Shown here: in pieces, positions 45,328 through 54,200 of the stretch | Numbering within the stretch: the first letter of the stretch is position 1 | How the letters are laid out: every line of letters starts with the position of its first letter | From: Bacillota bacterium | GTDB taxonomy: Bacteria; Bacillota; Clostridia; Christensenellales; SZUA-584 | Direction: 5' to 3' | Length of the DNA: 64,000 nucleotides | NCBI GenBank assembly: GCA_023410475.1 | Contig: JAEYPS010000010.1 | Span: forward strand, 1 to 64,000 | Notes under the pieces: model-generated | Database searches by the model: none | What the model was told of the DNA's origin: nothing | What the model saw: only the letters and a program-made list of their open reading frames with translations | Program-made: the position numbers and the translations under genes

Positions 45328-45639
45328 CTATTTAAGTATCCTCTCTATGCAAGCATCTGCGGCGCGGCCCAGATTGCTTTGGGCGCTGCGCTTTAACTCT
45401 TCGCGCTCCGAGCGGCGCCTCTCGCCTAAGGCTTCGAGCTCAGCTTTTGCCGCGGCCTCGGCAGCTTCTATCGCCCGAGCGGCGTTTTCGCGGACGGCGG
45501 CGACTTCTTTCTGCGTTATCTCGCAGTTTTCCTCGGCGGCGAGTTTTAAAGAATCCTTCGCCGCGACTGTCGCTACGCGCCTTGTCTCGAGAGCCTTTTG
45601 TTCTGCCGCCTTTATCTCGTTAATTACATCCAATGCCAT
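45328..45639 (-). CDS. ntpF: V-type ATP synthase subunit G/H (peripheral stalk)
   Basis: 103 residues, almost wholly a charged, alanine-rich coiled coil (ALDVINEIKAAEQKALETRR). Its place at the head of the operon before ntpI matches NtpF/AhaH, partner of subunit E. AAGGGGT lies upstream. Confidence 0.85.
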   Translation of the reverse strand: MALDVINEIKAAEQKALETRRVATVAAKDSLKLAAEENCEITQKEVAAVRENAARAIEAAEAAAKAELEALGERRRSEREELKRSAQSNLGRAADACIERILK

Positions 45640-45693
45640 ATGTACCCCTTAAACGCATATCGTCTGGCGTTAACTGCGTTTTATATGCAGTTT

Positions 45694-45721
45694 AATATAT
45701 AAACCTGTTTTTGCCACTCAA
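45694..45721 (-). promoter_or_regulatory. Possible ntp operon promoter
   Basis: On the minus strand TTGAGT, 16 bases, TATATT, in the 88-base gap between upp and ntpF. A leader hairpin AACTGC/GCAGTT (45672-45693) follows it. Read-through from upp is the alternative. Confidence 0.45.
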
Positions 45722-45727
45722 AACAGC

Positions 45728-46357
45728 CTATTTGGTGCCGAACAGCCTGTCTCCGGCGTCGCCGAGACCCGGCACTATATAGCCGTGGTCGTTGAGGTAC
45801 TTGTCCACCGCGCACACGAATATGTCAACATCGCCGTGCGCTTTTTGCACCGCGTCTATTCCCTCGGGCGCGGCTATAAGGCAGACGAGCTTTATGTTCT
45901 TTACGCCCTTTTCCTTCAAGAGCTGTATCGCTCCGTTCGCGCTTCCTCCCGTCGCCAGCATCGGGTCTACTATTATTAGATCGCGCTCAGACGCGTCGGA
46001 TGGCAGCTTGCAGTAGTATTCCACGGGCTGAAGGCTGTCCGGGTCGCGGTAGAGCCCAATATGGCCGACCTTCGCCGCAGGGACGAGGTTGAGCATTCCG
46101 TTTACCATACCGAGCCCCGCCCGAAGGATGGGAACTATGCCTATAGTGCGGCCGGATATCACCTTTGTCTTCGCCTTGGCCACGGGGGTCTCTATCTCGA
46201 CCTCTTTGAGCGGAAGGTCTCGCGTTACCTCGTAGGCCATAAGCATAGCTATCTCTTCCACAAGGTCGCGAAAATCTCTGATGCCCGTCTTCTTATCCCT
46301 GATAAGCGATATTTTGTGCTGTATCAAAGGATGGTCCAATACTACAAGTTTACCCAT
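45728..46357 (-). CDS. upp: Uracil phosphoribosyltransferase
   Basis: 209 residues, full length. It joins uracil to PRPP to give UMP (pyrimidine salvage). The PRPP-binding loop is [14 protein letters not shown] near 125-138; the C terminus [17 protein letters not shown] is the uracil-binding signature. GAGGT precedes the ATG. Same strand as rpiB, 36 bases apart, so probably co-transcribed. Confidence 0.97.
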   Translation of the reverse strand: MGKLVVLDHPLIQHKISLIRDKKTGIRDFRDLVEEIAMLMAYEVTRDLPLKEVEIETPVAKAKTKVISGRTIGIVPILRAGLGMVNGMLNLVPAAKVGHIGLYRDPDSLQPVEYYCKLPSDASERDLIIVDPMLATGGSANGAIQLLKEKGVKNIKLVCLIAAPEGIDAVQKAHGDVDIFVCAVDKYLNDHGYIVPGLGDAGDRLFGTK

Positions 46358-46393
46358 TTCATACCTCGTAAAGTTATATTTTTGTGAAAATTC

Positions 46394-46837
46394 TCAGCGA
46401 TTTTCCAGTTCCATTATTTTTCCCACTCTTTTCGAATGGCGTTCTTCATTAGAAAAGGGCGTAGCGAGAAACGCGTCCACTATCTCGAGCGCGTGCCCCG
46501 GCCCCGTCACCCTTCCGCCCAGTGCCATAACGTTGGCGTTGTTGTGCAGCCTTGATGCCTTCGCGGAAAACACGTCGCCAAGCAGCGCGCACCTTATACC
46601 GTTTATTTTATTTGCAGATATCGAAATTCCTATTCCCGTTCCGCAAACGAGTATGCCAAGATCCGCTTCACCCGAAAGCACGGCTTCGCATACCGGAACG
46701 GCGAAGTCGGGGTAGTCGCTGGGCGCGCACGAAGTTGCGCCCTTATCCAAAACCTCTATCCGCTTATCTCCAAGATGCTCCATAACAAGGCGTTTTAGCT
46801 CGTATCCGCCGTGGTCGCTGCCGACAGCAATTTTCAT
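46394..46837 (-). CDS. rpiB: Ribose-5-phosphate isomerase B
   Basis: 147 residues, normal for the RpiB/LacAB family. AVGSDHGGYELK at the N terminus, CGTGIGISISANKINGIR with the active-site cysteine in the middle, and HNNANVMALGGR. Interconverts ribose 5-phosphate and ribulose 5-phosphate. The link to upp fits PRPP supply for salvage. Confidence 0.96.
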   Translation of the reverse strand: MKIAVGSDHGGYELKRLVMEHLGDKRIEVLDKGATSCAPSDYPDFAVPVCEAVLSGEADLGILVCGTGIGISISANKINGIRCALLGDVFSAKASRLHNNANVMALGGRVTGPGHALEIVDAFLATPFSNEERHSKRVGKIMELENR

Positions 46838-47036
46838 AAAGCGCTTCCTCTCCAGACGTTTACATATTTGAAAAAAATATCATGTATTTTTTAACGAATT
46901 GGTATATGTTCATTGCGTCTTATGTTTTTTCAATTCAGCATATCAAAGTTGAGTCAAAAAATCAACCGAAGAGAGCAAGTCTTAAACGCTCTGCATGCAA
47001 TCATTAATACACAAAAACCGTCGGCGCAAATTCGGT

Positions 47037-47065
47037 TTGATAAGATATAAGCGTTGATGTATAAT
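47037..47065 (+). promoter_or_regulatory. Promoter of the amino-acid-kinase gene
   Basis: TTGATA, 17 bases, TATAAT, giving a start near 47072 and a short leader to the ATG at 47090. The rest of the 250-base divergent gap to rpiB shows no further signal. Confidence 0.65.
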
Positions 47066-47089
47066 ATACAAAAAATATATGGAGAGCAT

Positions 47090-47914
47090 ATGGACAGCGT
47101 TTACGACATCGTCGTCAAGATAGGCTCGATGGCGCTCGTACGCCACGCGGACGGCGATATTGACTACAATATATTTTCAAGGCTCGGTAATTCACTTCGC
47201 CCCGGCATGCTGCTTGTCAGCTCGGGCGCTACCGAGATAGGCCGCATCGACTATATAAAAAGGAACGGGTGCGAGCTTTCGGGCGACGTTGAGGACGTAA
47301 AGACGGATTATTCCTCGCAGGGGCAGAGCATACTTATGCAGAACTACCGCCAGTTCATAAGCCCGGCGTACTCAGTGCGCCAGGTGCTCGTCGAGCACAG
47401 CCACTTTAACGACATCGAGAAGAGAGAGCATATATTAAAGCTGTTGCTGCGCGCGCCCGAGCAGAACGCGATACCGATAATAAACTACAACGACCCGGTA
47501 TCCAGCGAAGAAAACCGCAAGATGGAGCTTAAAAAGATAGGCAACGGGCGCGAGGTGGTGGAGTGCGTAGACAACGACGAGACGGCGGCTATAATCGCGA
47601 CGCTCGTCAATGCAAAGTCGCTCGTCATTTTAACGTCAGTCAACGGCATATACCGCGACCCGGGCGACCCCTCGACGCTGATACGCGAGATATGCGGCGG
47701 GAGCCCTGAGGAGCTCGATGAAAACGCCGCCGAAATAATGGAGTGCTGCAAAGGCGCCTCGAGGGCGGGCGCGGCCGGCGCCGGCGCGAAGATAAAGTAT
47801 TCTCTCATACCGGCCAAGGCGGGCACGCACGTCTATATATCGAGCGCCGTAAACAAGGTTGAGGACATAGTATCGGGCAAAGCGGACTCGACGCATATAT
47901 ACCTTAAAAACTAA
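47090..47914 (+). CDS. Amino-acid-kinase-family protein
   Basis: 274 residues from ATG 47090 (GGAGAG upstream). The fold is recognised by VVKIGSMALV, LVSSGATEIG, a central IINYND, VDNDETAAIIATLVNAKSLVILTSVNGIY and AGAGAKIKYSLIPAKAGTHVYI. These are arranged as in glutamate 5-kinase and UMP kinase. It has no PUA domain and no proA neighbour, and the GATEIG loop differs from the usual GAVAAG of glutamate kinases. Substrate uncertain; proline synthesis is one option. Confidence 0.75.
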   Translation: MDSVYDIVVKIGSMALVRHADGDIDYNIFSRLGNSLRPGMLLVSSGATEIGRIDYIKRNGCELSGDVEDVKTDYSSQGQSILMQNYRQFISPAYSVRQVLVEHSHFNDIEKREHILKLLLRAPEQNAIPIINYNDPVSSEENRKMELKKIGNGREVVECVDNDETAAIIATLVNAKSLVILTSVNGIYRDPGDPSTLIREICGGSPEELDENAAEIMECCKGASRAGAAGAGAKIKYSLIPAKAGTHVYISSAVNKVEDIVSGKADSTHIYLKN

Positions 47915-47949
47915 AAGATTTGGCTGTATAAATGTTAGAGGGCGGGGAT

Positions 47950-48801
47950 TCAGCTGTCCTCGCTCTCTGTAAGCCATTCTTTTTTAGAATTGGGCGTGTT
48001 GTTCATTTTGATGAGAGTTTCATAAGCTTCCACATCTCTATCTTTTATTGATTTACCGAAGCGCTCTAGCTTTAGATAAGGATAATCTATAATGTCATAT
48101 TCTTTGCCGTCCATAACTACTTTTTTAATTCTGTTTGAGCTTGACCAAATCCAAGAAAATAGCATTCTTATTTCGCCCGGAGTCAAATCCTCTGCAAAGA
48201 ACACGTCTTCCATTTTTATTCTGTTTTCATCTGTCGGACTTTCATAAAACGCGTTTATGATTTCTATTCCGTTTATAAATCTTTCCCTTTTTTCTTCTGT
48301 ATCAAGCAAAGTGATATGCACTATCCCCAGCAAAGAATCATCATGTAAATAAGTATTGAATACCGTAGCCAATGCTTCAGGATACATCTTCTCAAGTTTC
48401 CCATTTATTATATTTAACTGCTCTTCATATGTTTTTCTGAAGAAATGCCAGGTCATATCATCTGAAAAAGTACCAAACGAGCCATTCAAACCATCGAGCA
48501 TATCCGGCGTAATCTTACCTTCATCAAGCATATCTTTTATGAACAGCAAGGCATATTCATCCCCATAAGTTTGATAGTACATCTTGTACTTATCGTATTC
48601 CTCCATGTTTTTCGCCGCTTCGATCTCCTCCGGCGACAATGTCGGCTCGGGCGTAGGTGTAGGCTTCGGTGTAGGGGAAGGTGTTGGCTCGGGTGTCGAT
48701 ACTGGTGTCGACGCTGGTGTTTGTTCCGCTGGAGCGGCGGTGCATGCGCATAGCGACAATATCATTGCGGTACATAACAATATACATAAAGTCTTCTTCA
48801 T
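47950..48801 (-). CDS. Tandem lipoprotein paralogue 1
   Basis: 283 residues. Lipobox LCAC at Cys20, a Thr/Pro/Glu repeat linker (about residues 27-58), then an all-helical domain of about 220 residues beginning SPEEIEAAKNMEEYDKYKMY and ending in NTPNSKKEWLTESEDS. It shares the anchor, linker and many domain motifs (SPTDENRIKMEDVFF, LTPGEI) with the two next genes. Surface protein of unknown function; third gene in the operon. Confidence 0.72.
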   Translation of the reverse strand: MKKTLCILLCTAMILSLCACTAAPAEQTPASTPVSTPEPTPSPTPKPTPTPEPTLSPEEIEAAKNMEEYDKYKMYYQTYGDEYALLFIKDMLDEGKITPDMLDGLNGSFGTFSDDMTWHFFRKTYEEQLNIINGKLEKMYPEALATVFNTYLHDDSLLGIVHITLLDTEEKRERFINGIEIINAFYESPTDENRIKMEDVFFAEDLTPGEIRMLFSWIWSSSNRIKKVVMDGKEYDIIDYPYLKLERFGKSIKDRDVEAYETLIKMNNTPNSKKEWLTESEDS

Positions 48802-48804
48802 GTG

Positions 48805-49653
48805 TCAGTTCTCCTCGCTCTCTGTCAGCCAGTCTTTTTTGGAATTGGGAGTGTTGTTTAGCTTAACAAGTTCTTCATAGGCTTCCATATGTCTGTACCC
48901 GAGTGATTTTCCGAATCTCTCTATATTCATAGAAAAATAATCACGCCTGTCATAAGTATTACCATCTACCGTGACATTTTCCAAATAATTAGGATTAGTT
49001 AAAGCCCACATCATCAATACTTCTATCTCTCCAGCTGTCAATCCTTCTGAAAAAAACATATCTTCCATTTTTATTCTTGTTTCATCGGTTGGGGTTTTAC
49101 ACCATTCATTTATAATTTTTATTCCATTTTCTACTCGGTTTCTTTTCTCTTCGCTATCAAATACACTTATATATGTTTTCCCTTCCCAAGCCATGTTCTG
49201 TAGTTCTCCTAATGTGTTATCTACCGTTGATGGACTTAATGTCTCACTAGTTCCATTTAATATTCTACACCATTGGCCATAAACATCTTCAATGAATGCC
49301 CAATTTCCTGCATCATTTGAATCGATCAAATAAGAATCTACATCATAAAACATATCTTCTGAGATTTTTCCTTGGTCATACATTTTTTTGATAAGGAAAG
49401 CAGCATATTCATCGCCATAATTCTCGCTGTATGCTTTTAGCTTTTCATACTCCTCCATGTATTTCGCCGCTTCGATCTCCTCCGGCGATAATGTCGGCTC
49501 GGGTGTAGGCGTCGGCTCCGATGTTGGGGAAGGTGTTGGCTCGGGTGTCGATACTGGTGTCGACGCTGGTGTTTGTTCCGCTGGTGCGGCGGTACATGCG
49601 CAAAAAGACAGAATCATTGCGGTACATAACAATAAACATAATATCTTCTTCAT
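48805..49653 (-). CDS. Tandem lipoprotein paralogue 2
   Basis: 282 residues with lipobox FCAC at Cys20 and the same TPEPTPSPT-type linker. The domain is diverged (YLIDSNDAGNWAFIEDVYGQW) but keeps DSEEKRNRVENGIKIIN and TPTDETRIKMEDMFFSEGLT, and the tail NTPNSKKDWLTESEEN. The DNA of the signal and linker is nearly identical to paralogue 1, while the domain part is AT-rich and distinct. Confidence 0.72.
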   Translation of the reverse strand: MKKILCLLLCTAMILSFCACTAAPAEQTPASTPVSTPEPTPSPTSEPTPTPEPTLSPEEIEAAKYMEEYEKLKAYSENYGDEYAAFLIKKMYDQGKISEDMFYDVDSYLIDSNDAGNWAFIEDVYGQWCRILNGTSETLSPSTVDNTLGELQNMAWEGKTYISVFDSEEKRNRVENGIKIINEWCKTPTDETRIKMEDMFFSEGLTAGEIEVLMMWALTNPNYLENVTVDGNTYDRRDYFSMNIERFGKSLGYRHMEAYEELVKLNNTPNSKKDWLTESEEN

Positions 49654-49676
49654 GTGTCAGTTCTCCTCGCTTTCCG

Positions 49677-50528
49677 TCAGCCAGTCTTTTCAGAATTAGG
49701 GGTGTTGTTTAGTTCAATGAGGGTTTCATAGGCTTCAACGTATCGCTTACCCATTGACACTCCATATTTTTCTATAACTTTACTGAGATAATCACTAAGA
49801 CTATATTTTTTACCACCTACCCTTACTTCTTTGATTTGAACGACATCCGGGCTTGACGAAATCCAAGTAAATAGTAATAGTATTTCTCCAGGTGTTAATT
49901 CCTCTGAAAAAAACATATCCTCTATTTGCTCTCTGTTTTCATCAGTAGGACTTTGAAAAAAATCATTTATTATTTCTATGCCCGCTAATACTCGTTCTCT
50001 TTCTTCTGAATCAAACAGAGTTATAGGTATTTTCCCTTCAGAAGCATAATCCCATAAACTATTTATTACAAAACTAAGTGCTTCAGAATACATTTTTTCC
50101 TGTTTACCATACAGAATTGATGACCGTTCTTCATAATCTAACCGAAATGTTTCCCATGTTAACTCATCTGCAGGGCCAGTTTCTACTGGATTCCCGTTTT
50201 TTATTATTATCATAGCTTCATTAAACATATCCTCTGTAATTTTCTCTTCATCCAGCATGTCCCTGATAAACAATAAAGCAAAATCGTCACCATATGTCCG
50301 ATAGTACATCTTGTACTTTTCGTATTCTTCAATGTTTTTCGCCTGCTCGATCTCCTCCGGCGATAATGTCGGCTCCGGCGTAGGCGTCGGCTCAAGTGTA
50401 GGGGAAGGTGTTGGCTCGGATGTCGATACCGGTGTCGGCGCTGGTGTTTGTTCCGCTGGAGCGGCGGTGCATGCGGTGAAGCTGAATATCAGTAAAACCG
50501 CCAACAGTGTTATACAATACTTTTTCAT
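49677..50528 (-). CDS. Tandem lipoprotein paralogue 3, tail frameshifted
   Basis: 283 residues with lipobox FTAC at Cys20, the Thr/Pro linker and the same helical domain (SPTDENREQIEDMFFSEELTPGEI). It ends NTPNSEKTG, because a short deletion in the A-run that encodes Lys-Lys in the other two shifts frame. The codons for the shared WLTESEEN tail are still present downstream (49654-49678) but out of frame. First gene of the three-gene run; paralogue 2 starts 23 bases after its stop. Confidence 0.7.
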   Translation of the reverse strand: MKKYCITLLAVLLIFSFTACTAAPAEQTPAPTPVSTSEPTPSPTLEPTPTPEPTLSPEEIEQAKNIEEYEKYKMYYRTYGDDFALLFIRDMLDEEKITEDMFNEAMIIIKNGNPVETGPADELTWETFRLDYEERSSILYGKQEKMYSEALSFVINSLWDYASEGKIPITLFDSEERERVLAGIEIINDFFQSPTDENREQIEDMFFSEELTPGEILLLFTWISSSPDVVQIKEVRVGGKKYSLSDYLSKVIEKYGVSMGKRYVEAYETLIELNNTPNSEKTG

Positions 50529-50693
50529 ATTTATGCCCTCCGTTTTTGCTGGTTTTAATGGTAACTAATGCTATGCCTATAATGTTACCATTCATATCCA
50601 TAGTCTTCAACCTTAAATATCCTCCCGCAACAATAACGGTAAGCCATGTTGCTTACTTGTTCTCATATCGTCCGCGTGATAAAATACGCGTAT

Positions 50694-51929
50694 ATGGAAT
50701 ATAAAGCAAGGCTTACATACCATGTTTTCATAGCGGCGGCGATACTCATCGCCGCGTATATATTCGCGTATTCCGCTATCGGGCAGGATGTGTTTTCGCA
50801 CAGCGATTACGATTCGTACACGCGGCAGGCGGCGGCGTGGTGGCACGGCAGCGCACAGCTTCCCCCGCCCTATGAGACGGACGCGGCGCTAAAGGAGTTC
50901 AGGGCGGAGACTTGGCTTGAGATAGCGGAGTATAACGGGAAGCACTTTGTCAGCTTCCCGCCGTTTCCGAGCGTAGTCCAGTTCATGCTGTATCCCATGT
51001 TCGGAATGGGTGTTCCCGACAATCTCGTCAATACGTTGTTCGGGCTGGGCAGCCTGATACTCATTTACTGCTTTTTGATACGCAGGGGGTTCGAGGGCTT
51101 TTCGGCCAGCGCGTTCGCGCTGCTCATGACGCTGGGGTCAAACCTCTTTTATATCTCTGTTACCGGCTGGGTGTGGTTTTCGGCGCAGACGCAGAGCTTT
51201 TTCTTCTCTGCGCTCGCGGTGTACCTCATATACAGCAAAAATAAGGGCGCGTGGTATTTCTCGTTCCTCGCGCTCGGGATAGCCGTGGCGTGCAGGCCGT
51301 TCCAGCTTGTATACGCTCCGCTGATGCTGTATATACTCTATAAGAACATCGGCGGCGAAAAGGGATTTGTAAGAAACCTTTTAGCGTGCGTTAAATATGT
51401 TGTTCCGATGGCGGCTGTCGGGCTGCTGATAGCGGCGTACAACTACTCGCGATTTGGCGATATATTCGAGTTCGGGCATAACTTTTTGCCCGAGTTCGCG
51501 CGCGAGGAGCAGTTTTCGTTTTCGTATGTGCCGGGCAATTTTCTCGAGGTGTTAAAGCTGCCCGAGATCAGGGGCGGTCGTTTCGAATGGCCTATGTTCA
51601 ACGGGACGCTGTTCTTTCTCGTGAATCCGGTGTTTGTCGCGCTCGCGGTGAGCCTTGTAAGAAGGTTCGATATAAAGCAGGCGATATACCTGCTGTGCTT
51701 TTTGGCGCATTTTGTGCTGCTGCTGACGCACAGGACGATGGGCGGCTGGCAGTTCGGCAGCCGGTATCTTGTGGACCTGCTGCCGTTCATGCTTGTGGTG
51801 TTCGCGGACGACAGGAGCTACAAGACGTTCGGCGCGACAAAGGCGGCGGCGCTGCCCGCGGCGCTTGCCGTATTCGGGGCGGCGCTAAACATATGGGGCG
51901 CGCTCTGGTATTACGGGCAAAATATATGA
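50694..51929 (+). CDS. Multi-span membrane protein, GT-C glycosyltransferase-like
   Basis: 411 residues from ATG 50694. About ten membrane spans; the first outer loop contains HSDYDSYTRQAAAWWHG and a PPP stretch, with acidic residues placed as in GT-C transferases that use lipid-linked sugars. There is no ribosome site before this ATG, and a TTGTTC/GATAAA pair just upstream suggests a nearly leaderless transcript; an ATG at 50646 is the alternative. Function inferred only from topology. recF follows 12 bases later. Confidence 0.6.
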   Translation: MEYKARLTYHVFIAAAILIAAYIFAYSAIGQDVFSHSDYDSYTRQAAAWWHGSAQLPPPYETDAALKEFRAETWLEIAEYNGKHFVSFPPFPSVVQFMLYPMFGMGVPDNLVNTLFGLGSLILIYCFLIRRGFEGFSASAFALLMTLGSNLFYISVTGWVWFSAQTQSFFFSALAVYLIYSKNKGAWYFSFLALGIAVACRPFQLVYAPLMLYILYKNIGGEKGFVRNLLACVKYVVPMAAVGLLIAAYNYSRFGDIFEFGHNFLPEFAREEQFSFSYVPGNFLEVLKLPEIRGGRFEWPMFNGTLFFLVNPVFVALAVSLVRRFDIKQAIYLLCFLAHFVLLLTHRTMGGWQFGSRYLVDLLPFMLVVFADDRSYKTFGATKAAALPAALAVFGAALNIWGALWYYGQNI

Positions 51930-51941
51930 CGGGACTAAGCT

Positions 51942-53021
51942 ATGCATCTTGACAGCCTTGTACTGAAAAACTACAGAAGCTATGAAACGCTGAGCGTAAA
52001 GTTTTCGGGCGGAATAAACATACTGCAGGGAAAAAACGCCGCGGGAAAGACGAATGTGCTGGAGGCCATAGGCTTTTTGAGTTTCGGCAAGTCGTTTCGC
52101 ACTCAGAGAGACACCGAGTGCATACGCGAGGGGCAGCAGAGCGCATACGTAAAGGGCGCCGTTACGCGCGCCCAGGGCCAGCTTTTCGTGGAGGCGCTGC
52201 TGTCAGCGGAGGATAAAAAGAGCCTTAAAGTAAACTCGGAGCCCGCAAGGCGCATGGGAGAGCTTTTCGGAAACTTCATAGCGGTAGTGTTCTCACCCGA
52301 GGATATAAAGGTGCTCAAAGAGTCGCCGTCGCTGCGCCGCAGGTTCGTGGACATGGAGATATCGAAGCTAAGGCCCGCTTATTTCTTTGAGCTTCAGGAA
52401 TACCAGAAGGCGCTCGCGCAGAAGAACGCGCTGTTGAAGTCGAAGATAAAAGAGGAGCAGCTCAAAAAACTGGTGTCTATATACAACGAGCAGCTCTGCG
52501 CGCACGGAGAGAAGATTATACGTGCGAGGCAGGAGTTTTTAGGGAGAATAGGCGCGATTAGCCGCGACATACACAGCAGCCTTTCGGGAGGAGAAGCGCT
52601 GTCTCTCAAATACAAGGCGAGCGTGCCCGTGGACGGAAATGTAAAGCAAGCGCTGTACGACAGGATGGACAAATCGCTTACCTCCGAGATAGAGCAGGGC
52701 TTTACATTATACGGGCCTCACAGGGAGGACATAGCGGTACACCTTGAGGGAGCGGAGATAAAGGCGTATTCGTCGCAGGGCCAGATAAGGACTGCTATGC
52801 TGTCGCTTAAGCTCGCGACGCTTGAGGCCGCGAACGCCGATTTCGGCGAGAGCGCCGTGCTGCTGCTCGACGACGTGTTCTCCGAGCTCGACGAAGCAAG
52901 GCAGGCTGCGCTTTTGGAGCGCATAAAGGGAGCGCAGTGTTTTATAACAACTGCGACGCCCGTCAAGAAGCCCATCGGAAAGGTGTATACAGTCGCGCAG
53001 GGCACGGTAACGGAGCGATAG
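51942..53021 (+). CDS. recF: DNA replication and repair protein RecF
   Basis: 359 residues. LKNYRSYETLSVKFSGGINIL and Walker A GKNAAGKTNVLEA (about 30-42), FSPEDIKVLKESPSLRRRFVD, YGPHREDI, and the signature/Walker B YSSQGQIRTAMLSLKLA and VLLLDDVFSELD. It loads RecA at single-strand gaps through RecFOR. In most Firmicutes recF sits with dnaA-dnaN-gyrB; here it follows a membrane protein gene. Confidence 0.96.
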   Translation: MHLDSLVLKNYRSYETLSVKFSGGINILQGKNAAGKTNVLEAIGFLSFGKSFRTQRDTECIREGQQSAYVKGAVTRAQGQLFVEALLSAEDKKSLKVNSEPARRMGELFGNFIAVVFSPEDIKVLKESPSLRRRFVDMEISKLRPAYFFELQEYQKALAQKNALLKSKIKEEQLKKLVSIYNEQLCAHGEKIIRARQEFLGRIGAISRDIHSSLSGGEALSLKYKASVPVDGNVKQALYDRMDKSLTSEIEQGFTLYGPHREDIAVHLEGAEIKAYSSQGQIRTAMLSLKLATLEAANADFGESAVLLLDDVFSELDEARQAALLERIKGAQCFITTATPVKKPIGKVYTVAQGTVTER

Positions 53022-53102
53022 AAGTAATAGGAAAAAGCCGGAAGACAGCAAAAGCGGGCGTCCACAGTCCGCCCCTACGGTAAACGGAGATATTGAGGAT
53101 AC

Positions 53103-53801
53103 TCAGACGATGTTCGTCATTATAAAGCCAAGGCACAACCCAAGCAGGGCGAAGAACGCCTTGTTTTTTTTGCCCGCGGCGGGGATTAGCTCTTTGAGTG
53201 AGATATAAAGCATAGCGCCGCCCGCGAACGATATGCACAGCGCTATCATCTCTGTCGAGATGCTGCCGACAGCCGTTCCGAGCACAGCGCCGACGGCAGT
53301 GGGCAGCCCCGTCAGCAGCGCGAGCGAGATAACCTTAATAATCGGCATTCCCGACAGGCGCAGCGGCAGGCACACCGCTATGCCCTCGGGAATGTTGTGC
53401 ACGAGCATCAGCAGCGAAAGCGATATCGCGAGCCGCCTGCTCTCCACGAGCGTTGAGCCTATAGCCAGCCCTTCGGGCAGGTTGTGAAACGCTATGCCTA
53501 TGAGTACGAGCAGGCCCATCTTGTACATCGTTTTCGAATCGTCGTCCGAAAACAGCGGAGACAGCAGCGCAAACACTCCCCCTCCTATCACCGCTCCGCC
53601 CGCCATAACGACGATCCCCGACAGCTGGGCGCTCTCGATAAGCATATCGAAGAACACGACGGCGATCATCATCCCGCCCGCGACGGCGAGGAACGGCCGG
53701 GGCTCGCTAACTCTTTTTCCTATGATCATAGCGATAACGCCGCCGAGCGCCGTGCCCGCCGCGCCTACAACGCCGCCGATTATCCCGCTTTGTATGTACA
53801 T
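53103..53801 (-). CDS. ZIP-family metal transporter
   Basis: 232 residues with eight membrane spans. Metal-site helices are readable: HNLPEGLAIGS in span 4 and HNIPEGIAVCLPL in span 5, the classical ZIP HNxPEG pairs. It probably imports zinc or other divalent metals. AAAGG precedes the ATG. Single gene, no Fur/Zur operator recognised. Confidence 0.94.
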   Translation of the reverse strand: MYIQSGIIGGVVGAAGTALGGVIAMIIGKRVSEPRPFLAVAGGMMIAVVFFDMLIESAQLSGIVVMAGGAVIGGGVFALLSPLFSDDDSKTMYKMGLLVLIGIAFHNLPEGLAIGSTLVESRRLAISLSLLMLVHNIPEGIAVCLPLRLSGMPIIKVISLALLTGLPTAVGAVLGTAVGSISTEMIALCISFAGGAMLYISLKELIPAAGKKNKAFFALLGLCLGFIMTNIV

Positions 53802-54200
53802 AAAAATAAACCTTTCGAGTGGCTATTGTTATGTATACGCGGGGAGAGAAGGAGGATATGCAAATGATGGTATGAAATGTGCATAAGGAATTGTGATAAG
53901 CAATGCCGCGTTCTTTGAGTTATTGGCAATAACGATACTGTGCGGTAAAGCGCCGCATAGAGAGAAGCGCCCTTCTGTTTGACAGGGTTTTTGGGCCAAA
54001 GATGACGAACCTCATGGATGGATTTTTCGAAAAGGAATCGTAGTTTGCGGTCTCTAAGCAGTGTGTAGGCTGCGAAATTTGCGCATATATAAACCCGGCT
54101 GTGCCTCTGAAGGATATAATTTGCATGGCGGAGCAGAGCAGAGAATAAGGCTGAAGATATATAATTGGTTTTAATCTGTTAAATAGCGCTTGTAATATTG
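53802..54200. other. Intergenic stretch without recognised gene
   Basis: About 400 bases between the ZIP and DUF4375 genes. A minus-strand open frame crosses it (53920-54243), but it overlaps the DUF4375 coding end and has no ribosome site. No terminator, RNA or repeat was recognised. Confidence 0.5.

Noticed and set aside
48590..48790. CRISPR-like repeats
   Set aside because: The repeating GTGTCG/GGCTCG units are codons of the Thr/Pro/Glu linker in lipoprotein genes, not spaced direct repeats. No CRISPR array or cas gene was seen anywhere in the window.
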